Shown here: positions 46,118-54,685 of the stretch, piece after piece
Numbering within the stretch: the first letter of the stretch is position 1
Layout: the number at the start of each line of letters is the position of its first letter
Source of the DNA: an uncultured Eubacterium sp.
GTDB taxonomy: Bacteria; Bacillota; Clostridia; Lachnospirales; Lachnospiraceae
Length of the DNA stretch: 64,000 nucleotides
Reading direction: 5' to 3'
NCBI GenBank assembly: GCA_945939115.1
Contig: CAMEVC010000002.1
Location: forward strand, 154,134-218,133
Notes under the pieces: model-generated
Database searches by the model: none
The model's input: only the letters and a program-made list of their open reading frames with translations
Told to the model about the DNA's origin: nothing
Translations under genes and position numbers: made by a program

Positions 46118-46808
46118 GCCCCAGTGCCTCCTTTACATGATGATACCCTTCAAGCACAATAGCCGCATGGTCTGCTGCCAGACCATCCCCGTCAACTACT
46201 CTGTATGTGCGGTTCTTAAGCACCCCATTCCGCTCGGTCACCTCAACTCTGGCATTGATTGTGACACCCTTCTCCTCACAGAATAGCTTCAATATATATT
46301 CTTCTCTGATTCCCTCAGCCCTTTCTTCTCTGCTGACGCGCTCATCAGCGACACTAAACCATCCTGCCTCCTTAGCATCATCTCCTGCCTCTGCCCTCTG
46401 GCTTCCTTCTTCTATCAGCGCTACAAATGCAGTTGTAATAATTCTCGTTCTAGGGTCACGGTCATAGTCACCATAGGATCTGAGCTGCTCTGCCTGAATA
46501 TCATGAAGTCCTGTTTCCTCACGAAGCTCCCTCAATGCAGCGTCATACAGATTCTCCTTAAATTCAACAAATCCACCCGGACATGCCCACATACCTATAC
46601 TTGGATGATTCCCCCTTTTGATAAGAAGAACCCTCCTGACATCACAGTCCCCGGTCTTCGTAAATACCAGCGTATCAACTGTATTACATGGATTCCTGTA
46701 CTTATCCGGATTATACGCCTCAAGAAATTCGTATAAATCCTCTCCTGCCTTATTCTTCTCTCCTGTTCCGAGGAACAACTTATTCTGCTCAGGACTAAGA
46801 TATTTCAT
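46107..46808 (-). CDS. NUDIX hydrolase
   Basis: 233 residues. The Nudix box GGFVEFKENLYDAALRELRE continuing into ETGL lies at about 78-101. Size and the N-terminal YNPDKYRNPCNTVDTLVF block fit ADP-ribose/NAD-related hydrolases with a C-terminal extension, but the substrate is not assigned. The start codon overlaps the stop of the HD gene as ATGA, so translation is coupled. AAGGGAG precedes it. Confidence 0.87.
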   Translation of the reverse strand: MKYLSPEQNKLFLGTGEKNKAGEDLYEFLEAYNPDKYRNPCNTVDTLVFTKTGDCDVRRVLLIKRGNHPSIGMWACPGGFVEFKENLYDAALRELREETGLHDIQAEQLRSYGDYDRDPRTRIITTAFVALIEEGSQRAEAGDDAKEAGWFSVADERVSREERAEGIREEYILKLFCEEKGVTINARVEVTERNGVLKNRTYRVVDGDGLAADHAAIVLEGYHHVKEALGHGK

Positions 46809-47452
46809 CTTTTCTCTCCCTTCTTTGTGCCGAACCATTTAATTCTCGTATCTTTGGCACCACAGAATTTCCTGTGTATAAAATCATCCAGCACCTCATT
46901 AAAGCTGCAGAACTTATCTACCATCACAATAACAAATGTTTCCTTATACTTAGGTGGTGTGATTGTAAGCGGAAACATATGCTTTGCAATCATATCCCCC
47001 TCTTTTTCTGTAATATTAAAATATTTGCCTGCATTCTTAAGTGCCTTGGTAGGATGCTCAAATCCATGCAGCCTCTCTCCCTTCTTAGGTGTGTACTTGT
47101 GCCAGTCGTAAAGAAAAAGGTCATGCAGAAGCCCTGCTCTCGCTCCTGCCTTCTCATCCAGATGCAGCTTCTTACACACCAGATAGTTATAGTAAGAAAC
47201 ATGCACACTGTGACCAAAAAGCGTAGTTCCTCCATGGTGCGAGTACTTCTTCATACTCTGTACAACATCATCTGAAAACAGGTCATTTATCTGCCTTTTA
47301 TATAGTCTGCCAGCCTTATTCTGGCTGATATGTCCACGCTTGAACTTATTGCATATCCTGTCAAATGCATTAGCATACCTGTCCTTCTTTATCCTTGCCT
47401 TATATATAGGCCTTAAGCTTTTTGCCTTATATGAATTAATCTTTACTGACAT
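46805..47452 (-). CDS. HD-domain phosphohydrolase
   Basis: 215 residues. The metal-binding HD pattern is HHGGTTLFGHSVHVSYYNYLV...RAGLLHDLFLYDWH, with the His and His-Asp ligands, and a late HMFPLTITPP. The N terminus is basic. It is probably a soluble phosphohydrolase of unknown substrate. It heads the HD-NUDIX-flavin reductase operon. The start is the ATG preceded by AAAGGATGA; upstream in-frame codons lack a ribosome site. Confidence 0.82.
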   Translation of the reverse strand: MSVKINSYKAKSLRPIYKARIKKDRYANAFDRICNKFKRGHISQNKAGRLYKRQINDLFSDDVVQSMKKYSHHGGTTLFGHSVHVSYYNYLVCKKLHLDEKAGARAGLLHDLFLYDWHKYTPKKGERLHGFEHPTKALKNAGKYFNITEKEGDMIAKHMFPLTITPPKYKETFVIVMVDKFCSFNEVLDDFIHRKFCGAKDTRIKWFGTKKGEKR

Positions 47453-47599
47453 ATTATCATCCTTTTCCGGTAACTTTTGTGCAACTGCCTGTTTTCTGAC
47501 AACTGCCCTTCTATTATACAACAAAAAAGTCATCTGCAACAGACAGCTTTACACTTACTTACATAAATGCTTGTCCTGCCGCATAAATATTAATATATC

Positions 47600-47639
47600 C
47601 AACTTTTAAGTTGAATGATTAAGTAAAATGTGCTAAAAT
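47600..47639 (+). promoter_or_regulatory. Promoter of the first phosphofructokinase gene with an overlapping palindrome
   Basis: TTGAAT (47611-47616) and TAAAAT (47634-47639) with a 17-bp spacer. The palindrome CAACTTTTAAGTTG (47600-47613) covers the upstream edge of the -35 and could be an operator. Confidence 0.5.
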
Positions 47640-47693
47640 CACCTTACAAAAACATGCATTAATTATGCAAATATGATCGGAGGAGAACAAAAT

Positions 47694-48917
47694 ATGGATG
47701 GTAATGTTATAGTTGGGCAGTCAGGTGGGCCTACTTCTGTCATCAACTCAAGTCTTGCTGGGGTGTATAAGACAGCCATTGACAGAGGAGCCAAGAAAGT
47801 TTATGGCATGCTGCACGGAATAAAGGGACTTCTGGACAGGCAGTACGTAGACCTTTCTGAGAAAATCGGGTCAACAATGGATATTGACCTTTTAAAGAGA
47901 ACACCATCGTCTTATCTTGGTTCATGCCGGTACAAGCTTCCGGAAATAAGTGATGACAAGGAAACATTTGATAAGATATTTAAGATTCTTGATGAACTTG
48001 AAATCAAGTATTTCTTTTATATCGGGGGTAACGATTCAATGGACACTATCAAGAAGCTGTCTGATTATGCAATCGTAACCGGAAGTGATATAAAGTTCAT
48101 GGGTGTACCTAAGACGATTGATAATGACCTTGCTGTTACAGATCACACACCAGGATTTGGTTCTGCTGCCAAGTTTATTGCAGCAACCATGAAAGAGATT
48201 ATAAGAGATGGTCTTGTATATGACTATCCTACAGTTACAATCGTTGAGATTATGGGGCGTAACGCCGGATGGTTAACTGCTGCTGCCGCTCTTGCCAAGA
48301 GTGACGATTGTGAAGGAGTTGACCTTATCTATCTTCCTGAGAAGATATTTGATATAGACCGCTTCATGAGTCGTGTTAAAGAGATTGCTGCTAAGGGACG
48401 CTCTATGGTAATCGCTATTTCTGAGGGAATTAAAGTCGCTGATGGAAGATATGTATTTGAACTTTCAGACCATGTAGAGTTTGTTGATGCATTTGGCCAC
48501 AAGCAGCTTGCCGGTTCAGCTAAGTTCCTTGCTAACAAGCTCGGTGCAGAACTCGGAATCAAGACCCGTGCAATTGAGCTCTCAACACTTCAGCGCTGTG
48601 CTGCCCATATGACAAGCCGCACTGATATCACAGAAGCTTACAATGTTGGTGGTGCTGCTGTTAAAGCTGCATTTGAAGGCGAGACCGGAAAGGTTGTTGT
48701 TCTTAAGAGAGTTTCTGATGACCCATATATGTGCATAACAGAAACTAATGATGTTCACCAGATTGCTAATATTGAAAAGAAAGTTCCACTCGAGTGGATT
48801 ACAGATGATGATTTCGTAACAGACGACCTCATCCACTATATCCGCCCACTTATCCAGGCTGAGCTTTCACCAATCATGGTAGACGGACTCCCAAGACATC
48901 TTAATATCAATGCATAG
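47694..48917 (+). CDS. 6-phosphofructokinase, pyrophosphate-type residues
   Basis: 407 residues. GQSGGPTSVINSSL begins the fold, GGNDSMDT is at 111-118 and PKTIDNDL at 139-146. ATP-dependent enzymes have Gly in the equivalent of the Asp in GGNDS and lack this Lys; the Asp and Lys are the marks of PPi-dependent PFK. It should interconvert fructose-6-phosphate and fructose-1,6-bisphosphate using pyrophosphate. GGAGG precedes the ATG. A close paralog lies convergently beyond a shared terminator. Confidence 0.9.
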   Translation: MDGNVIVGQSGGPTSVINSSLAGVYKTAIDRGAKKVYGMLHGIKGLLDRQYVDLSEKIGSTMDIDLLKRTPSSYLGSCRYKLPEISDDKETFDKIFKILDELEIKYFFYIGGNDSMDTIKKLSDYAIVTGSDIKFMGVPKTIDNDLAVTDHTPGFGSAAKFIAATMKEIIRDGLVYDYPTVTIVEIMGRNAGWLTAAAALAKSDDCEGVDLIYLPEKIFDIDRFMSRVKEIAAKGRSMVIAISEGIKVADGRYVFELSDHVEFVDAFGHKQLAGSAKFLANKLGAELGIKTRAIELSTLQRCAAHMTSRTDITEAYNVGGAAVKAAFEGETGKVVVLKRVSDDPYMCITETNDVHQIANIEKKVPLEWITDDDFVTDDLIHYIRPLIQAELSPIMVDGLPRHLNINA

Positions 48918-48938
48918 TAATATCGGTACATACTATTT

Positions 48939-48964
48939 AAGGAGACGCTTTAAGGCGTCTCCTT
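48939..48964. terminator. Bidirectional terminator between the convergent PFK genes
   Basis: AAGGAGACGC (48939-48948) pairs perfectly over 10 bp with GCGTCTCCTT (48955-48964), loop TTTAAG, with T-rich sequence after it on the plus strand and A/T-rich sequence on the other side. It serves both genes. Confidence 0.85.
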
Positions 48965-48967
48965 TAT

Positions 48968-50200
48968 TTATCTGCAGTATGCAGGTTTCATATGCACCGG
49001 AAGTCCGTCAGAATATTCTGACAAGACACTTCCCTGAATGAGAGGTCTTGCATATTCTATATAGGCATCGGCGATGTCTGTACCATTATTAATTATCCAC
49101 TCCTGTGGAAATTTTTTCTCCTTGTTGCATATCATATTTACATCCGCAAGTTCATAGCTTATCGAATAACCATCAGACTTGTCCTGTCTTATAAATGCGA
49201 CCATCTTTCCTGTCTCGCCATCAAGTGCAGCCTTAACCGCAGTCTCCCCGGCTTTCTGTGCCTCCTCTATATCCGTTGCAGAAGAAAGCAGCGCTGAACA
49301 TCTCTGTGGGAGATTGAGTTCTATACTCCGGCATTTGATGCCAAATTCTTTTTTCACCACATTTTCTAAGACCTTTCCACATCCGGTCAGCATCTTGTGT
49401 CCGAATCCGTCCACTACCGCCTCATCTGAGTACTCGCAAATAAATGTACCCTCTTTATCAGCTATTCCCTCCGAAACACAGACAATTACCGAACTCTCCT
49501 TCTCAAGAGCCTCCTTTAGGGATTTCTTGAATTCCTCCATATCAAATGCACATTCCGGCATATATATCAGATATGGATTCCTGCTGTATTCGGTTCTTGC
49601 AAGTACTGATGCAGCCGTTACCCAGCCTGCATGCCGTCCCATCATTTCAACTATTGTAACCGCCGGATGCGAATAACATGTTGCATCAAGTATAATTTCT
49701 TTAAGTGTTGAAGCTACATATTTCGCAGTAGAGCCATATCCCGGTGTGTGATCCGTTAGTACCAGGTCATTGTCAATTGTCTTAGGTATGCCAATAAATC
49801 TAATGTCCGATTTCTTCAATTCTGCAGCTCTGGATAACTTTGATACGGTGTCCATCGAATCATTTCCGCCTATATAGAATACATATCCTATATTCATTTC
49901 CTCGAATTTCTCAAAAAGCTTGTCATATGCCACAGCTTTCAAATCCTCCGGCAGCCTGAATCTGCAGCTTCCGAGAAAAGAACCCGGAGTTGTCTTCAAT
50001 CTCTCGACCGGCTCGTTATCAGCAAGTTCTGATAAATTAATTACATTTCCGGACAGAAAGCCCTCGATTCCATGTACCATTCCATACACGGTTCCTATCT
50101 TATCCTTATTCTTAAGCCCGGCCTCAATGACACCATATAGAGATGAATTAATGACTGCTGTCGGCCCACCCGACTGTCCTGCTAAAATATTCCTAACCAT
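48968..50200 (-). CDS. Second 6-phosphofructokinase, pyrophosphate-type residues
   Basis: 410 residues with the same hallmarks at the same positions as its neighbour: GQSGGPTAVINSSL, GGNDSMDT (111-118) and PKTIDNDL (139-146), then EMMGRHAGW. The two proteins are clearly homologous along their length but well diverged in surface stretches, which suggests an old duplication kept for a reason. AGGAGG precedes the ATG. Confidence 0.9.
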   Translation of the reverse strand: MVRNILAGQSGGPTAVINSSLYGVIEAGLKNKDKIGTVYGMVHGIEGFLSGNVINLSELADNEPVERLKTTPGSFLGSCRFRLPEDLKAVAYDKLFEKFEEMNIGYVFYIGGNDSMDTVSKLSRAAELKKSDIRFIGIPKTIDNDLVLTDHTPGYGSTAKYVASTLKEIILDATCYSHPAVTIVEMMGRHAGWVTAASVLARTEYSRNPYLIYMPECAFDMEEFKKSLKEALEKESSVIVCVSEGIADKEGTFICEYSDEAVVDGFGHKMLTGCGKVLENVVKKEFGIKCRSIELNLPQRCSALLSSATDIEEAQKAGETAVKAALDGETGKMVAFIRQDKSDGYSISYELADVNMICNKEKKFPQEWIINNGTDIADAYIEYARPLIQGSVLSEYSDGLPVHMKPAYCR

Positions 50201-50270
50201 GCCCCTATTCCTCCTGTCATATTAATCTATACAAAGTGTATCATTATTTGTAATCCTTGTCATTGGTATG

Positions 50271-50299
50271 TTGACACATTTTAACCAAACGTATAATAT
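50271..50299 (+). promoter_or_regulatory. Probable promoter of the dtd gene
   Basis: TTGACA (50271-50276) and TAATAT (50294-50299) with a 17-bp spacer; an overlapping TATAAT would give 15 bp. It stands about 50 bases before the start codon. Confidence 0.55.
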
Positions 50300-50350
50300 T
50301 CAGTTATTCACATATAAATGAAATTATTTAAAGGAGCCTTGGGAGGATTT

Positions 50351-50797
50351 ATGAAGTTTGTTATTCAGCGCGTTAATTACGCAGATGTTAAAATAGACAG
50401 TGAGATTGTTGGCAGTATCAGACACGGTCTTCTTATCTTCTTCGGTGCAGGTCAGCAGGATACCCCTGACATGCTTCCAAAATATGTAGACAAGATTATT
50501 AAAATGCGCATTTTTCAGGATGAGAATGACAAGACTAATCTTTCTTTAGAGGATGTTAAGGGTGAACTACTGATTGTAAGCCAGTTTACTCTCTACGCAG
50601 ACTGCCGAAAGGGAAACCGTCCAAGTTTTATCAATGCCGGAGCTCCGGATATGGCTAATTCACTCTACGAGCAGTTTGTCGCCCTGTGCCGCGAGCGCGT
50701 TCCTAAGGTTGAAACCGGAAGATTCGGCGCAGACATGAAAGTGAGTCTTGAGAACGATGGGCCATTCACAATTGTTATAGACAGTGAGGATTTCTAA
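50351..50797 (+). CDS. dtd: D-aminoacyl-tRNA deacylase
   Basis: 148 residues, full length. [14 protein letters not shown] at the N terminus, [17 protein letters not shown] in the middle with the catalytic-region SQxTL motif, and [10 protein letters not shown] near the end (the cross-subunit Gly-Pro motif, here with Phe where many have Val). It removes D-amino acids from tRNA. The start has GGGAGG seven bases upstream. Confidence 0.93.
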   Translation: MKFVIQRVNYADVKIDSEIVGSIRHGLLIFFGAGQQDTPDMLPKYVDKIIKMRIFQDENDKTNLSLEDVKGELLIVSQFTLYADCRKGNRPSFINAGAPDMANSLYEQFVALCRERVPKVETGRFGADMKVSLENDGPFTIVIDSEDF

Positions 50798-50799
50798 TT

Positions 50800-51072
50800 A
50801 TGTTTCGTATGTGGTGTAAGATTTTTGACGATAAACAACATTTGATCAAAGACACAGTTATTAAAAATGCGGATCCTGCTCTTAACAGAACCCGCAAAAT
50901 ATATGCTGCCATTCATGATGCATGTTATGAATTCGACCTTGGTGAACCAATCTGGCTCGAATCTAACATAACTGATTTCCAGAGACATTCCAAAGTCCGT
51001 TTTACCAAAGACAATTTTATTGAAGACATAGATTTTGCTTACATGGAAATTCAAGTCATCGAGGAAGATTAG
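50800..51072 (+). CDS. Small conserved-looking protein of unknown function
   Basis: 90 residues, starting two bases after the dtd stop codon, so probably co-translated. The sequence is mixed and soluble-looking, with no signal peptide or membrane segment. Visible features: MWCKIFDDKQHLIKD at the start, IYAAIHDACYEFDLGEPIWL in the middle and an acidic end IQVIEED. No family is named with confidence. Confidence 0.65.
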   Translation: MFRMWCKIFDDKQHLIKDTVIKNADPALNRTRKIYAAIHDACYEFDLGEPIWLESNITDFQRHSKVRFTKDNFIEDIDFAYMEIQVIEED

Positions 51073-51175
51073 GGGGCATGAGGGCATGATGTTATGTCAT
51101 CAGTGGCAATTGCCGGTTCATCTTCAAGAACCTCATTTTTTGCTACAACATTATATAACAACACTCCCCCTTTCT

Positions 51176-52828
51176 TTAATTTATACATTCAACCAGCACA
51201 ACCGCACCATCATTCCACCTTGCAATCCTGCCATTATATATTTCATCAGCTTCCTGCTGTGAAACAAGCGCCTGACCGCGGCTTTCTGCCCTTTCCGCTG
51301 ATTCTTCTGAAGCATAATAATCAACTTTACACTCATCTACAACATTTTTCGCACCTGAAGATAAATCATACACCGTGAACATTTCAAGCCCATCACCCTG
51401 CCATACACCTTTTATTCCGTCCATGATATAATAATTTCCATTCTCTGAGACTATCGAAACAAATCCATTTAACGAATGGCTGTTTCCAACTTCCTTTGTA
51501 TACAAATTCTGCCCTGTAACACCATCTTTCACCGTCACCGTGACATATTTTCTCGTGTCCTTAAGTGCCTCTTTGACATTGCTGATGTCCTCGGCATATC
51601 CGTATATTTCCATCGACACAACATCATCAACACCATCATGTGTCAGGTCGTATTTATATTCCGTGACGAGGTAATTCTGCATTTTATCATTACTATTCTG
51701 ATTGTGAGCATCAGCCTCAATTCCGCTGTCTGGCAAATTTTCGTTGCTGCCTTTAACACTTCCACCCCCAAATGCCAGAACAGTAACAGCCGCAACTGTC
51801 ACTATCAGTACAAATGCTACGCTATTGTATGTTTTCTTTCTGCCGGCAATTCTTTCAATCCGCTTCTTAAGTTCGCGGTAACCAGAAGATGTCCCTGACA
51901 AAAGATACATATCCGATAATCTGCCGGAACGTCTGGCGGCAGCATTTAACAGTACCTCACCATATTTCTGTCTCTCGCTCACACCGCAGTTTCTTATAAC
52001 CGCTTCATCACAGAATAGCTCACAATCCTCTTTGTGAAAATGTGCTGCCAGCCACACAAGCGGGTTAAACCAGTATATACATACACACAACATTCTCACT
52101 AATACCCACCAGTTATCTCTGTGCCTGTAGTGCGTCAGCTCATGCCTTATTATAAATTCATTGTCCCCTGCATTATTATTAACATAAACAGCAGGACGGA
52201 CTATACCATGCAGACAGGCTGAATCCACAACATCAGTATTATAAATGTTAATTCTGCCGCTTTTACCTGATAACTTCCTTGATGACATAAGTCTGCCTGT
52301 AAATATGAGATTACTGACAATTACGACAACAAACATAAGTACTATGCCAACCAGCCATATGACTCGTATAAAACTCACAATATGCATATTCTTATCTGAC
52401 TGTGCATTGCCATATGACACCTCGCCGCTTCCAACCTGTGTTCTACTGTCCGTCTGCGCACCGTCTTCCAACTTCACACTGCCGTCTTGCTGCACACTAC
52501 TTCCCACCAGCATACTGCCGCCAGACTGCACTCCACTTTCTGCCTGCATATCATCACCAGACTGCGAATCGAATATTCTGTCAGATTCCAGCTGTCCTTC
52601 AGTCGTTACGCCTCTTCCTTGAAAATTCTTAACATTTTCAGTCAGATAATCAGCCACATTTACAACATTTCCAAATAACTGCACAGGTATTAAAAGCCGC
52701 ATGGCAACTAACGCCCACAATACACACATTACTCCGCTCTTTACCCTGCTGCCAAAAAGTTTTCGCAAAAGCATTACTACAACAATCATTATGCTTGATG
52801 TTATAACTACATTAATCAACTTTCTCAC
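51176..52828 (-). CDS. BlaR1-like M56 membrane metallopeptidase (sensor)
   Basis: 550 residues. N-terminal membrane segments, then the zinc motif HELTHYRHRDNWW with HExxH, followed by more membrane segments (to about 355). The C-terminal about 170 residues are extracellular and do not contain a penicillin-binding SxxK domain as in BlaR1; they have a DGVDDVVSMEIYG repeat-like stretch. It probably senses an external cue and inactivates the BlaI-like repressor encoded just upstream. The start is uncertain: a GTG overlapping blaI by 17 bases is given here; a TTG nine bases later has a better-spaced AGGTG. Confidence 0.82.
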   Translation of the reverse strand: MRKLINVVITSSIMIVVVMLLRKLFGSRVKSGVMCVLWALVAMRLLIPVQLFGNVVNVADYLTENVKNFQGRGVTTEGQLESDRIFDSQSGDDMQAESGVQSGGSMLVGSSVQQDGSVKLEDGAQTDSRTQVGSGEVSYGNAQSDKNMHIVSFIRVIWLVGIVLMFVVVIVSNLIFTGRLMSSRKLSGKSGRINIYNTDVVDSACLHGIVRPAVYVNNNAGDNEFIIRHELTHYRHRDNWWVLVRMLCVCIYWFNPLVWLAAHFHKEDCELFCDEAVIRNCGVSERQKYGEVLLNAAARRSGRLSDMYLLSGTSSGYRELKKRIERIAGRKKTYNSVAFVLIVTVAAVTVLAFGGGSVKGSNENLPDSGIEADAHNQNSNDKMQNYLVTEYKYDLTHDGVDDVVSMEIYGYAEDISNVKEALKDTRKYVTVTVKDGVTGQNLYTKEVGNSHSLNGFVSIVSENGNYYIMDGIKGVWQGDGLEMFTVYDLSSGAKNVVDECKVDYYASEESAERAESRGQALVSQQEADEIYNGRIARWNDGAVVLVECIN

Positions 52829-53180
52829 CTGCCTTTTTCAATATAGCCTGTAACTCATTAATCTCATCTTTGCTAAGTTCGTTAGATTTTACAAGAGTGC
52901 TCATCATCATATTGACCGAACCCTTAAACACTCTGTCAATTAGGCTCTTTGTCTCTGACAATGCCACATCTTCTTTCTTAACCAGCGGATAATATTCTCT
53001 CGCTCTGCCACCTTCACTGTAAGCAATCAGCCCTTTGTCTACCATTCTTCCAAGCATTGTGACAACTGTACTTTTGCTCCAGCCAGTCTCCTCTTCGAGC
53101 ATGTGAAACAACTGCATCATAGTATAAGGCTGCTCCCATAGCTTCTCCATAATTGACCATTCGCTCTTATTTAAAGTCAT
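52812..53180 (-). CDS. BlaI/MecI/CopY-family repressor
   Basis: 122 residues. Winged helix with LNKSEWSIMEKLWEQP at the N terminus and KSTVVTMLGRMVDKGL as the recognition region, then a C-terminal dimerisation helix. These repressors are removed when the M56 partner is activated. The partner gene follows directly. GAAGGGGG lies upstream of the ATG. Two 17-bp operator-like repeats precede the gene. Confidence 0.88.
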   Translation of the reverse strand: MTLNKSEWSIMEKLWEQPYTMMQLFHMLEEETGWSKSTVVTMLGRMVDKGLIAYSEGGRAREYYPLVKKEDVALSETKSLIDRVFKGSVNMMMSTLVKSNELSKDEINELQAILKKAGEKVD

Positions 53181-53196
53181 CGTTATTCCCCCTTCC

Positions 53197-53246
53197 GTTC
53201 TACATCTGTCAACCTTAGAATAACACTTTGTTTTACAGTTGTCAAC
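53197..53246 (-). promoter_or_regulatory. BlaI-type promoter with two operators
   Basis: Minus strand: TTGACA (53240-53245) and TATTCT (53217-53222) with a 17-bp spacer. Two 17-bp sites share the form GTTGACA-nn-TGTA-n-AAC: one at 53230-53246 overlaps the -35, the other at 53197-53213 lies past the -10. Each has the ACAnnTGT dyad typical of BlaI/MecI operators. Confidence 0.8.
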
Positions 53247-53330
53247 CAATTTATCTAAAATTTTAAATTTGGATTATTTTGTGTTACATTTCCCACTATC
53301 CGGTCATGTTCGGGACTTACACCCGTTAGA

Positions 53331-53347
53331 GCGCGCCCATGGCGCGC
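53331..53347. repeat. GC-rich palindrome
   Basis: GCGCGCC-cat-GGCGCGC, a perfect 7-bp stem of pure G and C in an otherwise AT-rich gap between the BlaI operon promoter and the next terminator. Role unknown. Confidence 0.6.
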
Positions 53348-53358
53348 AAACTTAAAAA

Positions 53359-53384
53359 ATGCGGACTCCAGCCAGAATCCGCAT
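53359..53384 (-). terminator. Terminator after the 2-hydroxyacid dehydrogenase gene
   Basis: On the minus strand ATGCGGA and TCCGCAT form a 7-bp stem with a 12-base loop, followed by TTTTTT. It lies about 30 bases past the stop codon. Confidence 0.75.
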
Positions 53385-53413
53385 CTATCACATATATAAT
53401 TTATTACAACATA

Positions 53414-54376
53414 TTAAACAATAACATTTCGCTCTTCCCCAGCCATAAATGCCTTGATATTAAGGTATATCTCGTCCATCAGGCGGGTTCTCGCCTCGTA
53501 TGTCGCCCATGCAACATGAGGAGTAACGATAAGCTTGTTGCTGTCCTTGATTGTAAGAAGTGGATTGTCCTTGGCAACCGGCTCGGTAGTTATTACATCA
53601 AGTCCTGCCGCTGCAATCACGCCTTCGTTAAGCGCTCTTACAAGGTCTGCATCATTAACAATCGGGCCGCGTCCAAGATTCAGAAGAACAGCACTGTTCT
53701 TCATCTTCTTAAGTGTCTCATAATTAAACAGATTATCTGTATACTTATTAAGCGGCGCATGAATTGACACAATGTCCGATTTCTTCAAAAATTCATCAAG
53801 TTCGAATCTTTCGTATGGCACATCATAGCTTTGTCCGCTTGCTGAATAATATATTACATTACAGCCGAAGTCCGCCGCAATCTTAGCAACGCCTCTTCCT
53901 ATATTGCCAAGTCCGACAATTCCCCATGTCTTTCCTGCCAATTCATGGAATACATTTGCAAAATGCGAGAAGCAAGGCCATTTGGCATACTCGCCGCTCT
54001 TTACGAAATCATCATAATATCTCATCTTCTCGACAAGATAGAATGCAAGTGCAAATGTATGCTGTATAACTGACTGGGTTGAATATCCGGCAACATTGGC
54101 CACTCTTATTCCATGCGCTTTGGCATATTCTGTGTCAATATTGTTATAGCCTGTGGCTGCCTCTGCAACCATCTTAAGATTAGGCGCAGCCGCCATACAC
54201 TCTGCATTCATATTTGTTTTATTAATAATAACGATATCAGGATTATGCTCTTTCATTCTTGCAACAGCTTCCTCGTAAGAACTTAAGCTGTATGTCACAA
54301 CCTCGCCAAGCTTGTTAAACTGCTCAAGCGAAATATCATCTCCATATGTCATAGTTTCCAACATAAGTATCTTCAT
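53414..54376 (-). CDS. D-isomer-specific 2-hydroxyacid dehydrogenase
   Basis: 320 residues. The NAD loop GIVGLGNIGRGVA lies near 147-159; the catalytic Arg, Glu and His regions are NLGRGPIVND, GLDVITTEP and TPHVAWAT. The pattern resembles hydroxypyruvate/glycerate dehydrogenases (HprA type), but substrate choice in this family cannot be read from sequence alone. It appears monocistronic or follows the small gene at 54413. Confidence 0.87.
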   Translation of the reverse strand: MKILMLETMTYGDDISLEQFNKLGEVVTYSLSSYEEAVARMKEHNPDIVIINKTNMNAECMAAAPNLKMVAEAATGYNNIDTEYAKAHGIRVANVAGYSTQSVIQHTFALAFYLVEKMRYYDDFVKSGEYAKWPCFSHFANVFHELAGKTWGIVGLGNIGRGVAKIAADFGCNVIYYSASGQSYDVPYERFELDEFLKKSDIVSIHAPLNKYTDNLFNYETLKKMKNSAVLLNLGRGPIVNDADLVRALNEGVIAAAGLDVITTEPVAKDNPLLTIKDSNKLIVTPHVAWATYEARTRLMDEIYLNIKAFMAGEERNVIV

Positions 54377-54412
54377 AATAATCCTCCGTTTCAGCCTTTC
54401 TTATAGGCCTGT

Positions 54413-54607
54413 CTATCGTACATTTTTAATAATTTCCCTGTACTGTTTATTTAATTTCACAAGCTCCCTGTCTACATTTTTTAGTAAAAAAAGTCGTCCT
54501 GCGCCTTTCATTTTCTTAAATGGTTTTACAGTCAGCCTGCTATGTATGTCGACATTGTCGCTGTCATCATCTGCATAATTTCTGATTGCTATTAATACAG
54601 TCTGCAT
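54413..54607 (-). CDS. Small protein of unknown function
   Basis: 64 residues. GGGAGG stands six bases before the ATG, which supports translation. The N terminus MQTVLIAIRNYADDDSDN is followed by a basic region (FKKMKGAGRLF, then LNKQYREIIKNVR at the end). No membrane segment and no recognised family. It lies 36 bases upstream of the dehydrogenase gene. Confidence 0.55.
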   Translation of the reverse strand: MQTVLIAIRNYADDDSDNVDIHSRLTVKPFKKMKGAGRLFLLKNVDRELVKLNKQYREIIKNVR

Positions 54608-54685
54608 ACAAACCTCCCAAAAGACATTGAATACTACCGCATTATACATCTTAATTACAGCAGATATTGTCGAACCATCGTCTGG

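Noticed and set aside
49179..49676. Plus-strand open frame of 165 codons
   Set aside because: Antisense to the second phosphofructokinase gene; Ser-rich shadow.
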